Below the pieces are notes generated by a model. That model ran no database searches. It saw only the letters and a program-made list of their open reading frames with translations, and was not told where the DNA came from. A DNA stretch of 20,330 nucleotides from positions 1 to 20,330 of the forward strand of contig DATJZV010000113.1 of assembly GCA_035498715.1 (NCBI GenBank). The letters run 5' to 3'. Origin of the DNA: DASPSR01 sp035498715. GTDB taxonomy: Bacteria > Nitrospirota > UBA9217. Positions 13,901 through 20,330 of this stretch are shown here, piece by piece. A program made the translations under genes and the position numbers. The first letter of the stretch is position 1; each line of letters begins with the position of its first letter.

Positions 13901-15376
13901 ATGACCTCTCTAATTTTTCAGAAGACCATAACCCTGCCGCTCCCGTCCGACAATGACCGGCGCGCCCATGACCAGCGCATCAGAGATGCGCTGGGGCTTG
14001 CTCCACTCACCATTCCTCTCGGGGTTCTGAGAAAGAGATCTTCTCTCCTCACTGAGAACAGGACCCTGCCCTGCATCATCGGACGGACCGAGAACGGGTA
14101 CAGGCTTATCGATATCGGCAGTAAGCGGTCCTGTTCCATTGCCCTTGACCTCGGTACGACGAACCTTGTCGCCCAGCTCTATGATAATACGGCGAAAAAA
14201 AACGTGCTTATGAAGAGCCTTGAGAACCCCCAGATAGCATACGGAAGCGACATCATCACCCGTATGCAGCACGCCATATCCGGCCATGCAGACGAGGTCT
14301 ATCGTGCACTCATGGACGGTATCAACGACCTCGTCTCGGAGATCTGCAGCTCGGCCGGGATAGATGCAAATGAAATCCACGCCATGACTGTAGCGGGAAA
14401 CACGGTCATGAGCCACTTCTTTCTCGGCCTCGATATCAGCACGATTCCCGTGGACCCCTGTGTTCCGGTTGTCCGGACGCCTGGCTTTCTCCGGGCCTCG
14501 GAGCTGTCCCTCGCCATCAATCCGGAAGCGATCCTGTACGTGTTCCCGAACGCGGGCAGCTATGTGGGCGGCGATATCACGGCAGGGATCCTCGCCTCGG
14601 GTATGTTTCAGTCCGACAAGCTTTCAATCCTGATCGATGTCGGTACGAATGCCGAGATCGTGATTGGGAACAGGGAATGGATGATCGTGGGCGCCGGTGC
14701 GGCCGGACCGGCACTCGAAGAGGGGATATCGCGGATCGGGAAACGGGCGCAGAAGGGGATCATCTACGATTTAGAGATCCGCGGTGACAGCATCGAGTGC
14801 AAGACCTTTGATAATGCCGTGCCCGAGGGGATCTGTGGCTCCGGCATGGTAAGCCTCCTGTATGAGCTCTACAACGCGGGGATCATCGACAAGAGCGGCA
14901 CGCTGAATCCCGCCAAAAAGCAGGTGTCGAGTGTGGAGGGAGAACCGGCATTCGCCATTGCCTGCACGTGCGAGGACTTTCTCTATATCAGGCAGAGCGA
15001 GATCCACACCTTCATGAAATCCAAGGCCGCCATGTTCACCCTGCTTCTTGTGCTGACGCGGTCCGTCGGCATCTCGTTCAAGGACATCGAGAGAGTGTAT
15101 GTATCCGGCGCGCTCGGTACAGGTATCGATGCTGTGAAGGCGGTCGGCATAGGCATGCTCCCGGCATGGTCCCCGGAGATCGTAAAGCCCCTCGGCAACT
15201 CGTCGCTGGAAGGCGCGCGAATGCTGCTCATGAACGGCAGCCTCGTGAGCACGGTGAACGAGATCGCGGCCAGGATCACCTATAAGCATATGCACGATGA
15301 TCCCGAGTTCATGAAGGAGTATCTGGGCGCTGTATTCATACCCCATACCAATCCCGAACTATTACAGACGGAATGA
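13901..15376 (+). CDS. ASKHA/DUF4445 protein, RACE-like but without ferredoxin domain
   Basis: 491 aa. It matches the C-terminal ASKHA (actin-like ATPase) part of reductive activators of corrinoid enzymes (RACE/RamA/DUF4445 family): DLGTTN at 83-88, VAGNTVMSHFFLGLD from about 164, GGDITAGI at 223-230, IDVGTNAEIVIG at 245-256, GAGAAGPALEEGI at 264-276, CGSGM at 312-316, VSGALG at 401-406, and GNSSLEGAR at 432-440. Canonical RACE proteins begin with a [2Fe-2S] ferredoxin domain; here residues 1-75 have only one cysteine (Cys58) and no C-x4-C-x2-C cluster, so electron transfer must come from elsewhere or the job differs. ATG 13901 is favoured (GGGGAA upstream; the alternative ATG 13856 lacks a ribosome site). 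No corrinoid protein or methyltransferase gene is adjacent. Family call good, function open. Confidence 0.85.
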   Translation: MTSLIFQKTITLPLPSDNDRRAHDQRIRDALGLAPLTIPLGVLRKRSSLLTENRTLPCIIGRTENGYRLIDIGSKRSCSIALDLGTTNLVAQLYDNTAKKNVLMKSLENPQIAYGSDIITRMQHAISGHADEVYRALMDGINDLVSEICSSAGIDANEIHAMTVAGNTVMSHFFLGLDISTIPVDPCVPVVRTPGFLRASELSLAINPEAILYVFPNAGSYVGGDITAGILASGMFQSDKLSILIDVGTNAEIVIGNREWMIVGAGAAGPALEEGISRIGKRAQKGIIYDLEIRGDSIECKTFDNAVPEGICGSGMVSLLYELYNAGIIDKSGTLNPAKKQVSSVEGEPAFAIACTCEDFLYIRQSEIHTFMKSKAAMFTLLLVLTRSVGISFKDIERVYVSGALGTGIDAVKAVGIGMLPAWSPEIVKPLGNSSLEGARMLLMNGSLVSTVNEIAARITYKHMHDDPEFMKEYLGAVFIPHTNPELLQTE

Positions 15377-15436
15377 TCAGAAGCGGCTGCACGGAGAGAT
15401 CGTCATTGAAGAAGCAGCAAGACTGTTTATGGCATT

Positions 15437-15457
15437 CCCGCAGCATGCACTGCTGGG
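15437..15457. terminator. Hairpin between convergent ASKHA gene and glmS
   Basis: CCCGCAG (15437-15443) can pair with CTGC-T-GGG (15450-15457, one bulge), 6-nt loop CATGCA. It lies in the 96-bp convergent gap but has no T-run on either side, so it is at best a weak bidirectional stop signal. Confidence 0.25.
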
Positions 15458-15472
15458 GCCACATCCTGCCGG

Positions 15473-17302
15473 TTACTCGACGGTCACGCTTTTCGCAAGA
15501 TTTCTCGGCTGGTCGACATCACAATTCCTCTGGACGCCGACGTGGTACGCGAGGAGCTGGAGGGGAATGACGTTAACAAAAGGTGTTAAAAGCGGATGTG
15601 TTCGCGGAACTTCGATGATGTCATCCGCCTTGCCTTTCAGTGCTTCGGGTGTATCGGTTATCGCTATTACCCGTCCGCCACGAGCCTTAACCTCTTCGAT
15701 ATTAGAGAAGACCTTTTCAAACAGGTCATTCGAAGGGGCCATGACAACGACCGGCAGCCCCTTATCGATAAGGGCGATCGGACCATGTTTCATTTCCCCG
15801 GCCGGATACCCTTCTGCGTGAATGTATGATATCTCCTTTAGCTTTAAGGCACCTTCGAGGGCGATAGGATAGTTGATCCCGCGAGCGAGATAGAGAAAAT
15901 CCTTCGCATGTATGACCATCGCGGCAAGCGCTTTGATCTCGGAATCCTTCTTCAAGGTCATTTCTATCAGGCCAGGGATCTCGGAAAGTTGCGATTTCAT
16001 GGCATCCATATCTTCCTGGGTCAGACAGCGTCGTCCGAACCCCATGCCGATGGCAAGGAGGCACAGCGCTGCCAGCTGCGATGTAAAGGTTTTGGTGGAT
16101 GCTACGCCTATCTCCGGGCCGGATCGGGTGTACAAGACCGAATCAGCCTCCCTCGTTGACGTGCTTCCCACGACGTTGCAGATGGTGAGGGTCCGAGCGC
16201 CCATTCGCTTTGCTTCGCGTTGAGCCGCAAGGGTGTCGGCCGTTTCACCTGACTGCGTAATGGCGACAAAGAGCGTGCCGTGCTCAATGATCGGGTTCCG
16301 ATAGCGGAACTCCGAAGCGATCTCAACGCTCACGGGGACCCTAGCAATGCTCTCGATCATGTACTTGCCTATCAGTGCTGCATGGTAAGACGTGCCGCAC
16401 GAAACGATGTGCAGTTTCCGCACGTCTGCCTTCCTTTGCGTGTAAATACCAAGATCCATAATGAAATTCAATGGATCAGCGATCCGCTCGCCAATGGTAT
16501 CCCTGATAGCTGCTGGCTGCTCGTAAATCTCCTTATGCATAAAGTGATCATGACCACATTTCTCAGCCATGGCAGGAGTCCATCCGATCTCGACCACTTT
16601 GTCCTTGTATGATACAACCGCATTTGATTCAACATGGCGCAGGTCAATAACGTCCTTCGTGAGAGTACACATCTGACCGTCTTCCATGAATATGAACTTC
16701 CGCGTGTAGGGAAGGATTGCGGGAATATCCGAGGCGAAGTAAAATGCACCACTGCCAATTCCAAGAACGAGCGGGCTTCCTTTCCTGATGGCAAAAAGCA
16801 TGCCCGGGCAGCTTTCGCTTATGATCCCCAGGGCATAGGTCCCTCGTAACTGTGAAATGGCAGCACGGATGGCGTCGGGGGTGGCAAGACCCTGTCTAAG
16901 ATACTTTGATATCAGCTGTGGCACAACCTCGGTATCGGTTTCGGAGAGAAAGCGGTGGCCCTCCCTTTCCATGTTCGATCTCAGCTCTCGATAATTCTCG
17001 ATAATCCCGTTGTGGACCACGGCAATGCCTTCGACACGGTGCGGATGGGCGTTCACGGAAGTCGGGGCACCGTGCGTTGCCCATCGCGTGTGCCCGAGGC
17101 CGATCCCTATCATAGGCGCCGGTTCGGGGAGGATACTTTCAAGATCCTTGAGCTTGCCCTTGGTTTTATATATTTCTAAACCACGGCCGTTCTGGAATGC
17201 CACCCCCGCGGAGTCATACCCCCGATATTCAAGCCTCTTCAGCCCGTCCACAAGCGTCTGAAGGGATCCGTTTTTCCCGACATATCCAACGATACCGCAC
17301 AT
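15473..17302 (-). CDS. glmS: Glutamine-fructose-6-phosphate aminotransferase (isomerizing)
   Basis: Converts fructose-6-phosphate and glutamine to glucosamine-6-phosphate, the first step toward UDP-GlcNAc for peptidoglycan and LPS. 609 aa, the standard length. It starts MCGIVGYVG, with Cys2 as the glutaminase nucleophile after Met removal; RGYDSAGVA, HTRWATHG and HNGIIENYREL follow in the glutaminase domain. Two SIS domains follow (SCGTSYHAALIGKYMIE, TQSGETADTLAAQREAK, STKTFTSQLAALCLLAIG), and the C-terminal end is PRNLAKSVTVE. ATG 17302 is fixed by the required MCG start; GGAGGG lies 11 nt upstream. Longer in-frame starts would bury the catalytic Cys. It is convergent with the ASKHA gene. 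Essential housekeeping function expected. Confidence 0.98.
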   Translation of the reverse strand: MCGIVGYVGKNGSLQTLVDGLKRLEYRGYDSAGVAFQNGRGLEIYKTKGKLKDLESILPEPAPMIGIGLGHTRWATHGAPTSVNAHPHRVEGIAVVHNGIIENYRELRSNMEREGHRFLSETDTEVVPQLISKYLRQGLATPDAIRAAISQLRGTYALGIISESCPGMLFAIRKGSPLVLGIGSGAFYFASDIPAILPYTRKFIFMEDGQMCTLTKDVIDLRHVESNAVVSYKDKVVEIGWTPAMAEKCGHDHFMHKEIYEQPAAIRDTIGERIADPLNFIMDLGIYTQRKADVRKLHIVSCGTSYHAALIGKYMIESIARVPVSVEIASEFRYRNPIIEHGTLFVAITQSGETADTLAAQREAKRMGARTLTICNVVGSTSTREADSVLYTRSGPEIGVASTKTFTSQLAALCLLAIGMGFGRRCLTQEDMDAMKSQLSEIPGLIEMTLKKDSEIKALAAMVIHAKDFLYLARGINYPIALEGALKLKEISYIHAEGYPAGEMKHGPIALIDKGLPVVVMAPSNDLFEKVFSNIEEVKARGGRVIAITDTPEALKGKADDIIEVPRTHPLLTPFVNVIPLQLLAYHVGVQRNCDVDQPRNLAKSVTVE

Positions 17303-17740
17303 AGTAGTGTACACCCTCCACAATAGTAATTAATCTGTTGGTCAATAATCGACAAATAATCCGGATAAACAAAAGGAGGTTGTTTTTTCCATATTCTGGA
17401 CTACTAAGGTTACACTGTCCTTTGCGCGATGGTGATGGAATATACCATCACGATTGCAACCCGAGAGACGGTAAGGCATACTTAATACACATCTTTTCGA
17501 CACCGGACCAACTAGTAGGTATGTATAAATTTCACAAATCTTTTCCCTATCCATGTCTTTATCCAAGGATACCAGCAGCGCTCCCGTGTTTGCAACGTTG
17601 GAAGACGTATTATTCTCCTGAATTGACACGAAGACCACCTTTACTGGGATTTGCCATCGAAAAGCACAACGGGCGGATCCTGCCTAATTCCTATGTAACT
17701 TTCTTGCTTAGATCGCCCCTAACTTCATGATAAGGCCTTC
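17303..17740. other. 438-bp gap upstream of glmS, no convincing gene
   Basis: Overlapping frames on both strands (98 aa minus at 17342-17638, 130 aa plus at 17338-17730) start at TTG or GTG, lack credible ribosome sites and match no family that I recognise. The gap probably holds the glmS promoter and leader and the end of the lipoprotein transcript. A short perfect hairpin at 17432-17451 is the only clear structure. I could not place a confident promoter. Confidence 0.5.
17432..17451. other. Perfect 7-bp hairpin in the glmS upstream gap
   Basis: GTGATGG (17432-17438) and CCATCAC (17445-17451), loop AATATA. No T-run follows on either strand, so it is not a standard terminator. It lies 130 nt upstream of glmS on the coding strand; an operator or RNA element is possible. 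Confidence 0.4.
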
Positions 17741-18280
17741 TTAATTAATGACCACTGCAGGTATCATGGATAATTGATTGGTTAGGTCTACAGTAGACGG
17801 CTTTGCTGCATTAGGATTATCGATACCGCTGGCTTTAAAAGTAAGCTGGAAATCGGCTGCCGTTGGATGATGTCCTGCAGCAATGATACAGTTCACTTTA
17901 CAGAATTCTCCAGCACCACTGAATCCGTTTCCCTTCGGGCTTACAAGCACTATGTGCACCTTTCCTGTAGCTGAATTGAAGGAAGCCGCATTATAGGTTC
18001 CCGCCGCGGCACCAGTAGCTGATCCAACCACGACGCCCGCGTCGGTCTGTGACGGCGTTGTGCTCTTGACCGTGACACCCGCGGGGAGCGCAATCGTGAC
18101 GTCATATCCGGCAATGACGGCAGGAGCGGGGATTGTACCGGTAACCGCGGTCGAAAGCGTAAGGACCGCTGTAGCGGACTGTGGCGGCGTGCTGCCGCCC
18201 CCCCCGCCACCACCGCAAGCTGAAAGAGTCGTCAGTGCAAGAGCGAATATCAGCAAGCTCGATAGTGATATCTTTTTCAT
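17741..18280 (-). CDS. Lipoprotein with cohesin-like domain
   Basis: 179 aa. The signal peptide ends in a lipobox LSAC (Cys22), followed by a seven-glycine linker, so the mature protein should be lipid-anchored with a flexible tether; no Asp follows the Cys, consistent with outer-membrane sorting. Residues about 35-179 are a beta-rich domain with features of the cohesin/CBM-like fold: GYDVTIALPAGVTV, GKVHIVLVSPKGNGFSGAGE and AADFQLTFKASGIDN. Two cysteines in GEFCKVNC may form a disulphide. AGGAGG sits 9 nt ahead of ATG 18280. It lies 129 bp downstream of the dockerin-bearing repeat protein on the same strand, so the two are probably co-transcribed and may bind each other (inference). The cohesin call rests on pattern recognition and needs a profile search. 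Confidence 0.7.
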   Translation of the reverse strand: MKKISLSSLLIFALALTTLSACGGGGGGGSTPPQSATAVLTLSTAVTGTIPAPAVIAGYDVTIALPAGVTVKSTTPSQTDAGVVVGSATGAAAGTYNAASFNSATGKVHIVLVSPKGNGFSGAGEFCKVNCIIAAGHHPTAADFQLTFKASGIDNPNAAKPSTVDLTNQLSMIPAVVIN

Positions 18281-18409
18281 GTATGTAATCCTCCTAAGTT
18301 TAAATTCTCACTTTTGTAACCATTAACGAAGTTCAGAAAAAGCGAGCTTCTGGCAGGATCGCAGGACACATCTGCTCTGAGCCAGACCATCCTATGAACC
18401 TTATCATCA

Positions 18410-20330
18410 TTACCAGCTCGGCAGATTCCATGCCTTCCTCGCAATAGCTACCACATCATCGACGTCGATTTTACCGTCGGGATTGGGAATACCATTTACC
18501 AACGGGGCCGTATCGCCATGGACAAGTTTGGATGCGGTCTGTGGGACAATCCCGGCTGAGATCTGGAGGGCCATGAGTGTATCAGCATCTACCACAGCAC
18601 CCGTGCCGCCATCGATCTTGCCGTCGGCCATGACCTCTTGATTGATGCCTGACAACGTTGTTGATGCTGCGAAGTTGGAATCGCCACCGTAGGTCGCAGT
18701 GATAGCGTGTGACCCCAGGCTTAGCGTTGAAGTGATATGGGTCGTGCCGCCTGACAATGTCCCGGTGCCAAGGGCCGTTGCGCCGTCCATGAAGGTCACC
18801 ATACCGGTCGGCATGCCTGCGCTGCTTGTGACTGCGGCCGTGAAGGTCACTGAAGTGCCGTACGATGGGTCGGCAGATGATGTGACGCTTGTCGTTGTCA
18901 ACGCCGGGGTCACTGTGAGCGTGCCGTTCACAAAATTGCTGATGCTATAGTTCGATGCCGAAAGACTGCCTGCAGCCGCTGTTATGGGATAGGTGCCCAC
19001 CACACTCGACGTAGTTGCCGTGGTCGTCAGTGACGGAGCGCCGCTTAGGACTGCTGGTGTGTCGCCGTTCACAAGCCCGCTGTAACTGGCTGTGAACGTC
19101 GGATTATCAGTGTTGTAGAATTTGCTCGAATTATTCGCCGCCACCGTGAGCACTGCCTTGTTCACGATCAGTGTTCCAGTAGTCGAACTGGCCGCGAAGT
19201 TGCCCTGCGCCGAATACGATGCGCTTAAGACATGAGGACTGCCGCCAGCACTCGGGTGGCTGATCGAGAAGGTTGCAGACCCGCTAACAAGTCCTTGTGG
19301 CGTTAAAGGGGTCCCGTCCACACTCAATGACACGCTGCCCGTCGGCGTCCCCACGCCTGAGCTGACGGTCACTGTCACGCTGCCGTTTGCGCCATACGTA
19401 ATGGTGGCAGGAGGTGTGATCGTCGTTGTTGTCACTGCCCCACCTATGCTCAACTGGCCTACAGCTGAGCTTGCCGCGAAGTTGTCCTGCGCTAAATACG
19501 ATGCAGATAAGCTATGGGTACCAAGAGTCAGGTTGGCCGGGTTGGTAATTATGAATGTTGCGGTTCCGGCGGTTCCGTTTCCTGTTAATGTTCCAAGCGT
19601 CGGCGTGCCGCCATCCACAGTCAACGACACGTTGCCCGTCGGGATGAGGAGCCCTGAACTCACGGTTACGGTCACGGTGCCATTTGAGCCAAATGGAACC
19701 CCAGGCGCGTTGATTGTCGTCGTTGTCGGTGCCGGGTTTACCGTCAAGGTGCTGATGGTATTCGAACTTGTTCCGAAGTTCGCTTGTCCCGCGTACGATG
19801 CGTTTAGTGTATGGATGCCCACATTAGGGCTGGTGATCGTGAAGGACGCTGAACCGTTGCTCAGCGCCAGCGTCGTTGCCGCTCCGCCGTCCACGCTCAA
19901 GGATACGCTGCCTGTAGGCGTACTCACCACTGAGCTGACGGTCACAGTCACGCTGCCGTTTGCATTGTACGTTACCGTAGGCGCGCTGATCAATGTCGTT
20001 GTTGGAACTGGGTTCACGGTTTGTGGAATGGCAGGTGACGTTGATGTCAAGAAGTTAGTGTCACCACTGTAGACCGCCGTTATCGAGGAGTGCGTACCCC
20101 CGCCAAGGGTAGATGTGGCATAGATCGCTGTGCCGCCGGACAAGGTGCCAGGGCCAAGGGTCGTTGTGCCATCCTTGAAGGTCACCGTACCGGTCGGCGT
20201 GCCGGTCGTGCTGCTTATGACATTGGCCGTGAAGGTGACCGAATTCCCGTAGGTTGACGGATTGGGGTTGGCTGCGAGAGTCGTTGATGTCCCAGCCTGA
20301 CCTACGGTCAACGCGACGGTGCTCGATGTC
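18410..20330 (-). CDS. Multi-Ig-like repeat surface protein with C-terminal dockerin-like domain (5' end outside window)
   Basis: The reading frame is open to the right edge, so only the C-terminal 639 residues are seen; a TTG at 20311 is an internal Leu codon, not a start. Visible from N to C: an Ig-like domain (Big_3 type, NPSTYGNSVTFTA... TPTGTVTF), three shorter Ig-like repeats each with (T/I)PTGxVSL and a Y-ANGSVTVTVSS-like strand, one MBG-type domain (about 393-476; KFYNTDNPTFTASYSGLVNG), another Big_3 repeat, and a dockerin-like tail (last 73 residues). Composition is rich in Thr, Ser, Gly and Val with no cysteine, typical of secreted adhesin-like stalks. It precedes the cohesin-like lipoprotein. 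Probably exported and held at the surface; the secretion signal must lie beyond the window. Function unknown: adhesion or matrix role possible. Confidence 0.8.
   Translation of the reverse strand, partial: TSSTVALTVGQAGTSTTLAANPNPSTYGNSVTFTANVISSTTGTPTGTVTFKDGTTTLGPGTLSGGTAIYATSTLGGGTHSSITAVYSGDTNFLTSTSPAIPQTVNPVPTTTLISAPTVTYNANGSVTVTVSSVVSTPTGSVSLSVDGGAATTLALSNGSASFTITSPNVGIHTLNASYAGQANFGTSSNTISTLTVNPAPTTTTINAPGVPFGSNGTVTVTVSSGLLIPTGNVSLTVDGGTPTLGTLTGNGTAGTATFIITNPANLTLGTHSLSASYLAQDNFAASSAVGQLSIGGAVTTTTITPPATITYGANGSVTVTVSSGVGTPTGSVSLSVDGTPLTPQGLVSGSATFSISHPSAGGSPHVLSASYSAQGNFAASSTTGTLIVNKAVLTVAANNSSKFYNTDNPTFTASYSGLVNGDTPAVLSGAPSLTTTATTSSVVGTYPITAAAGSLSASNYSISNFVNGTLTVTPALTTTSVTSSADPSYGTSVTFTAAVTSSAGMPTGMVTFMDGATALGTGTLSGGTTHITSTLSLGSHAITATYGGDSNFAASTTLSGINQEVMADGKIDGGTGAVVDADTLMALQISAGIVPQTASKLVHGDTAPLVNGIPNPDGKIDVDDVVAIARKAWNLPSW
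18413..18631 (-). other. Dockerin-like domain (two degenerate Ca-loop repeats)
   Basis: The last 73 codons of the repeat protein. Two half-repeats are visible: ADGKIDGGTGAVVDADTLMA and PDGKIDVDDVVAIARKAWNL, each with the DGKID core followed by Asp at the loop end and a short helix. The second is preceded by GDTAPLVNGIPN, an insertion at the loop start that departs from classical GDxNxDGxxNxxD dockerins but resembles variants I recall from Geobacter-like bacteria. The chain ends LPSW. Confidence 0.65.
18632..20330 (-). repeat. Tandem Ig-like domain coding repeats
   Basis: DNA-level similarity between modules is visible: GAGCTGACGGTCAC followed by GTCACGCTGCCGTTTGC recurs near 19360-19393 and 19933-19966, with a diverged copy near 19655-19690. 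The AAGGTCACC-TACCGGTCGGC block near 18805 and 20177 marks the two Big_3-type modules. Such repeats can expand or contract by recombination and may be misassembled from short reads. Confidence 0.7.

Noticed and set aside
15373..15570. Short plus-strand ORF after the ASKHA gene
   Set aside because: It runs into the antisense of the glmS C-terminus, has no motif, and its start overlaps the ASKHA stop without further support.
17303..17460. glmS ribozyme in the glmS leader
   Set aside because: I looked for the ribozyme's conserved core and pseudoknot elements and could not recognise them; that class is mainly in Firmicutes.
17338..17730. 130-aa plus-strand and 98-aa minus-strand frames in the glmS upstream gap
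   Set aside because: They overlap each other, start at TTG/GTG without ribosome sites, and show no family motif; insufficient support for a gene on either strand.
19401..20072. Plus-strand ORF of 223 aa opposite the Ig-repeat protein
   Set aside because: Its repeated VTVTVPF-like peptides are the reverse reading of the Ig repeats; no ribosome site, and the minus-strand protein has recognisable domains.
18632..20330. Regularly repeated DNA as a possible CRISPR or satellite array
   Set aside because: Repeat units are in-frame protein modules of about 90 codons with diverged sequence, not short exact repeats with unique spacers.

Overview
The window reads as a chromosomal segment of a Gram-negative anaerobe or facultative anaerobe. 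It has an outer-membrane beta-barrel porin, a lipoprotein with a lipobox and periplasmic binding proteins with signal peptides. The gene mix recalls Nitrospirota and Desulfobacterota/Geobacter-like bacteria: a response-regulator-like PilZ protein, a liv cluster with an ACT protein and a phenylacetate-CoA-ligase homologue, an ASKHA/DUF4445 protein, and a cohesin-like plus dockerin-like surface pair. That placement is an inference from gene content. No rRNA, tRNA, CRISPR array, transposase or phage gene was seen.

Layout. From 1 to 1.3 kb are a YkgJ-type cysteine-cluster protein (+) and, convergent to it, a pseudo-receiver/PilZ protein (-) with an extended -10 promoter. From 1.4 to 10.5 kb a long minus-strand array reads, in transcription order: tandem-ACT regulator, livK copy 2, livK copy 1, livH, livM, livG, livF, paaK-like ligase, amidohydrolase. 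A near-consensus sigma70 promoter lies just ahead of the ACT gene. The likely sense is uptake of a branched-chain or aromatic amino acid or an aryl acid, CoA activation, and amino-acid sensing. The tight core is livH-M (1-bp overlap) and livG-F (8-bp overlap). Looser gaps of about 100-180 bp carry repeat-like sequences and may divide the array into sub-transcripts.

From 10.5 to 10.8 kb is an AT-rich divergent promoter region. An alginate-export-type porin (+) follows and ends at a strong Rho-independent terminator. Then come glgC (+), a ferredoxin-less ASKHA/DUF4445 protein (+) and, convergent, glmS (-). About 440 bp upstream of glmS have no convincing gene but hold a perfect short hairpin.

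The right end (17.7-20.3 kb, minus strand) is a surface module: a large multi-Ig-like protein running off the window edge and ending in a dockerin-like domain, followed by a small lipoprotein with a cohesin-like domain. This is the best candidate for an under-described system: a two-gene, non-cellulosomal cohesin/dockerin pair that would tether a filamentous adhesin-like protein to the outer membrane. The other points worth a second look are the ASKHA protein without its redox domain, the two recently homogenised livK copies, and the receiver domain with Glu in place of the phospho-acceptor Asp.
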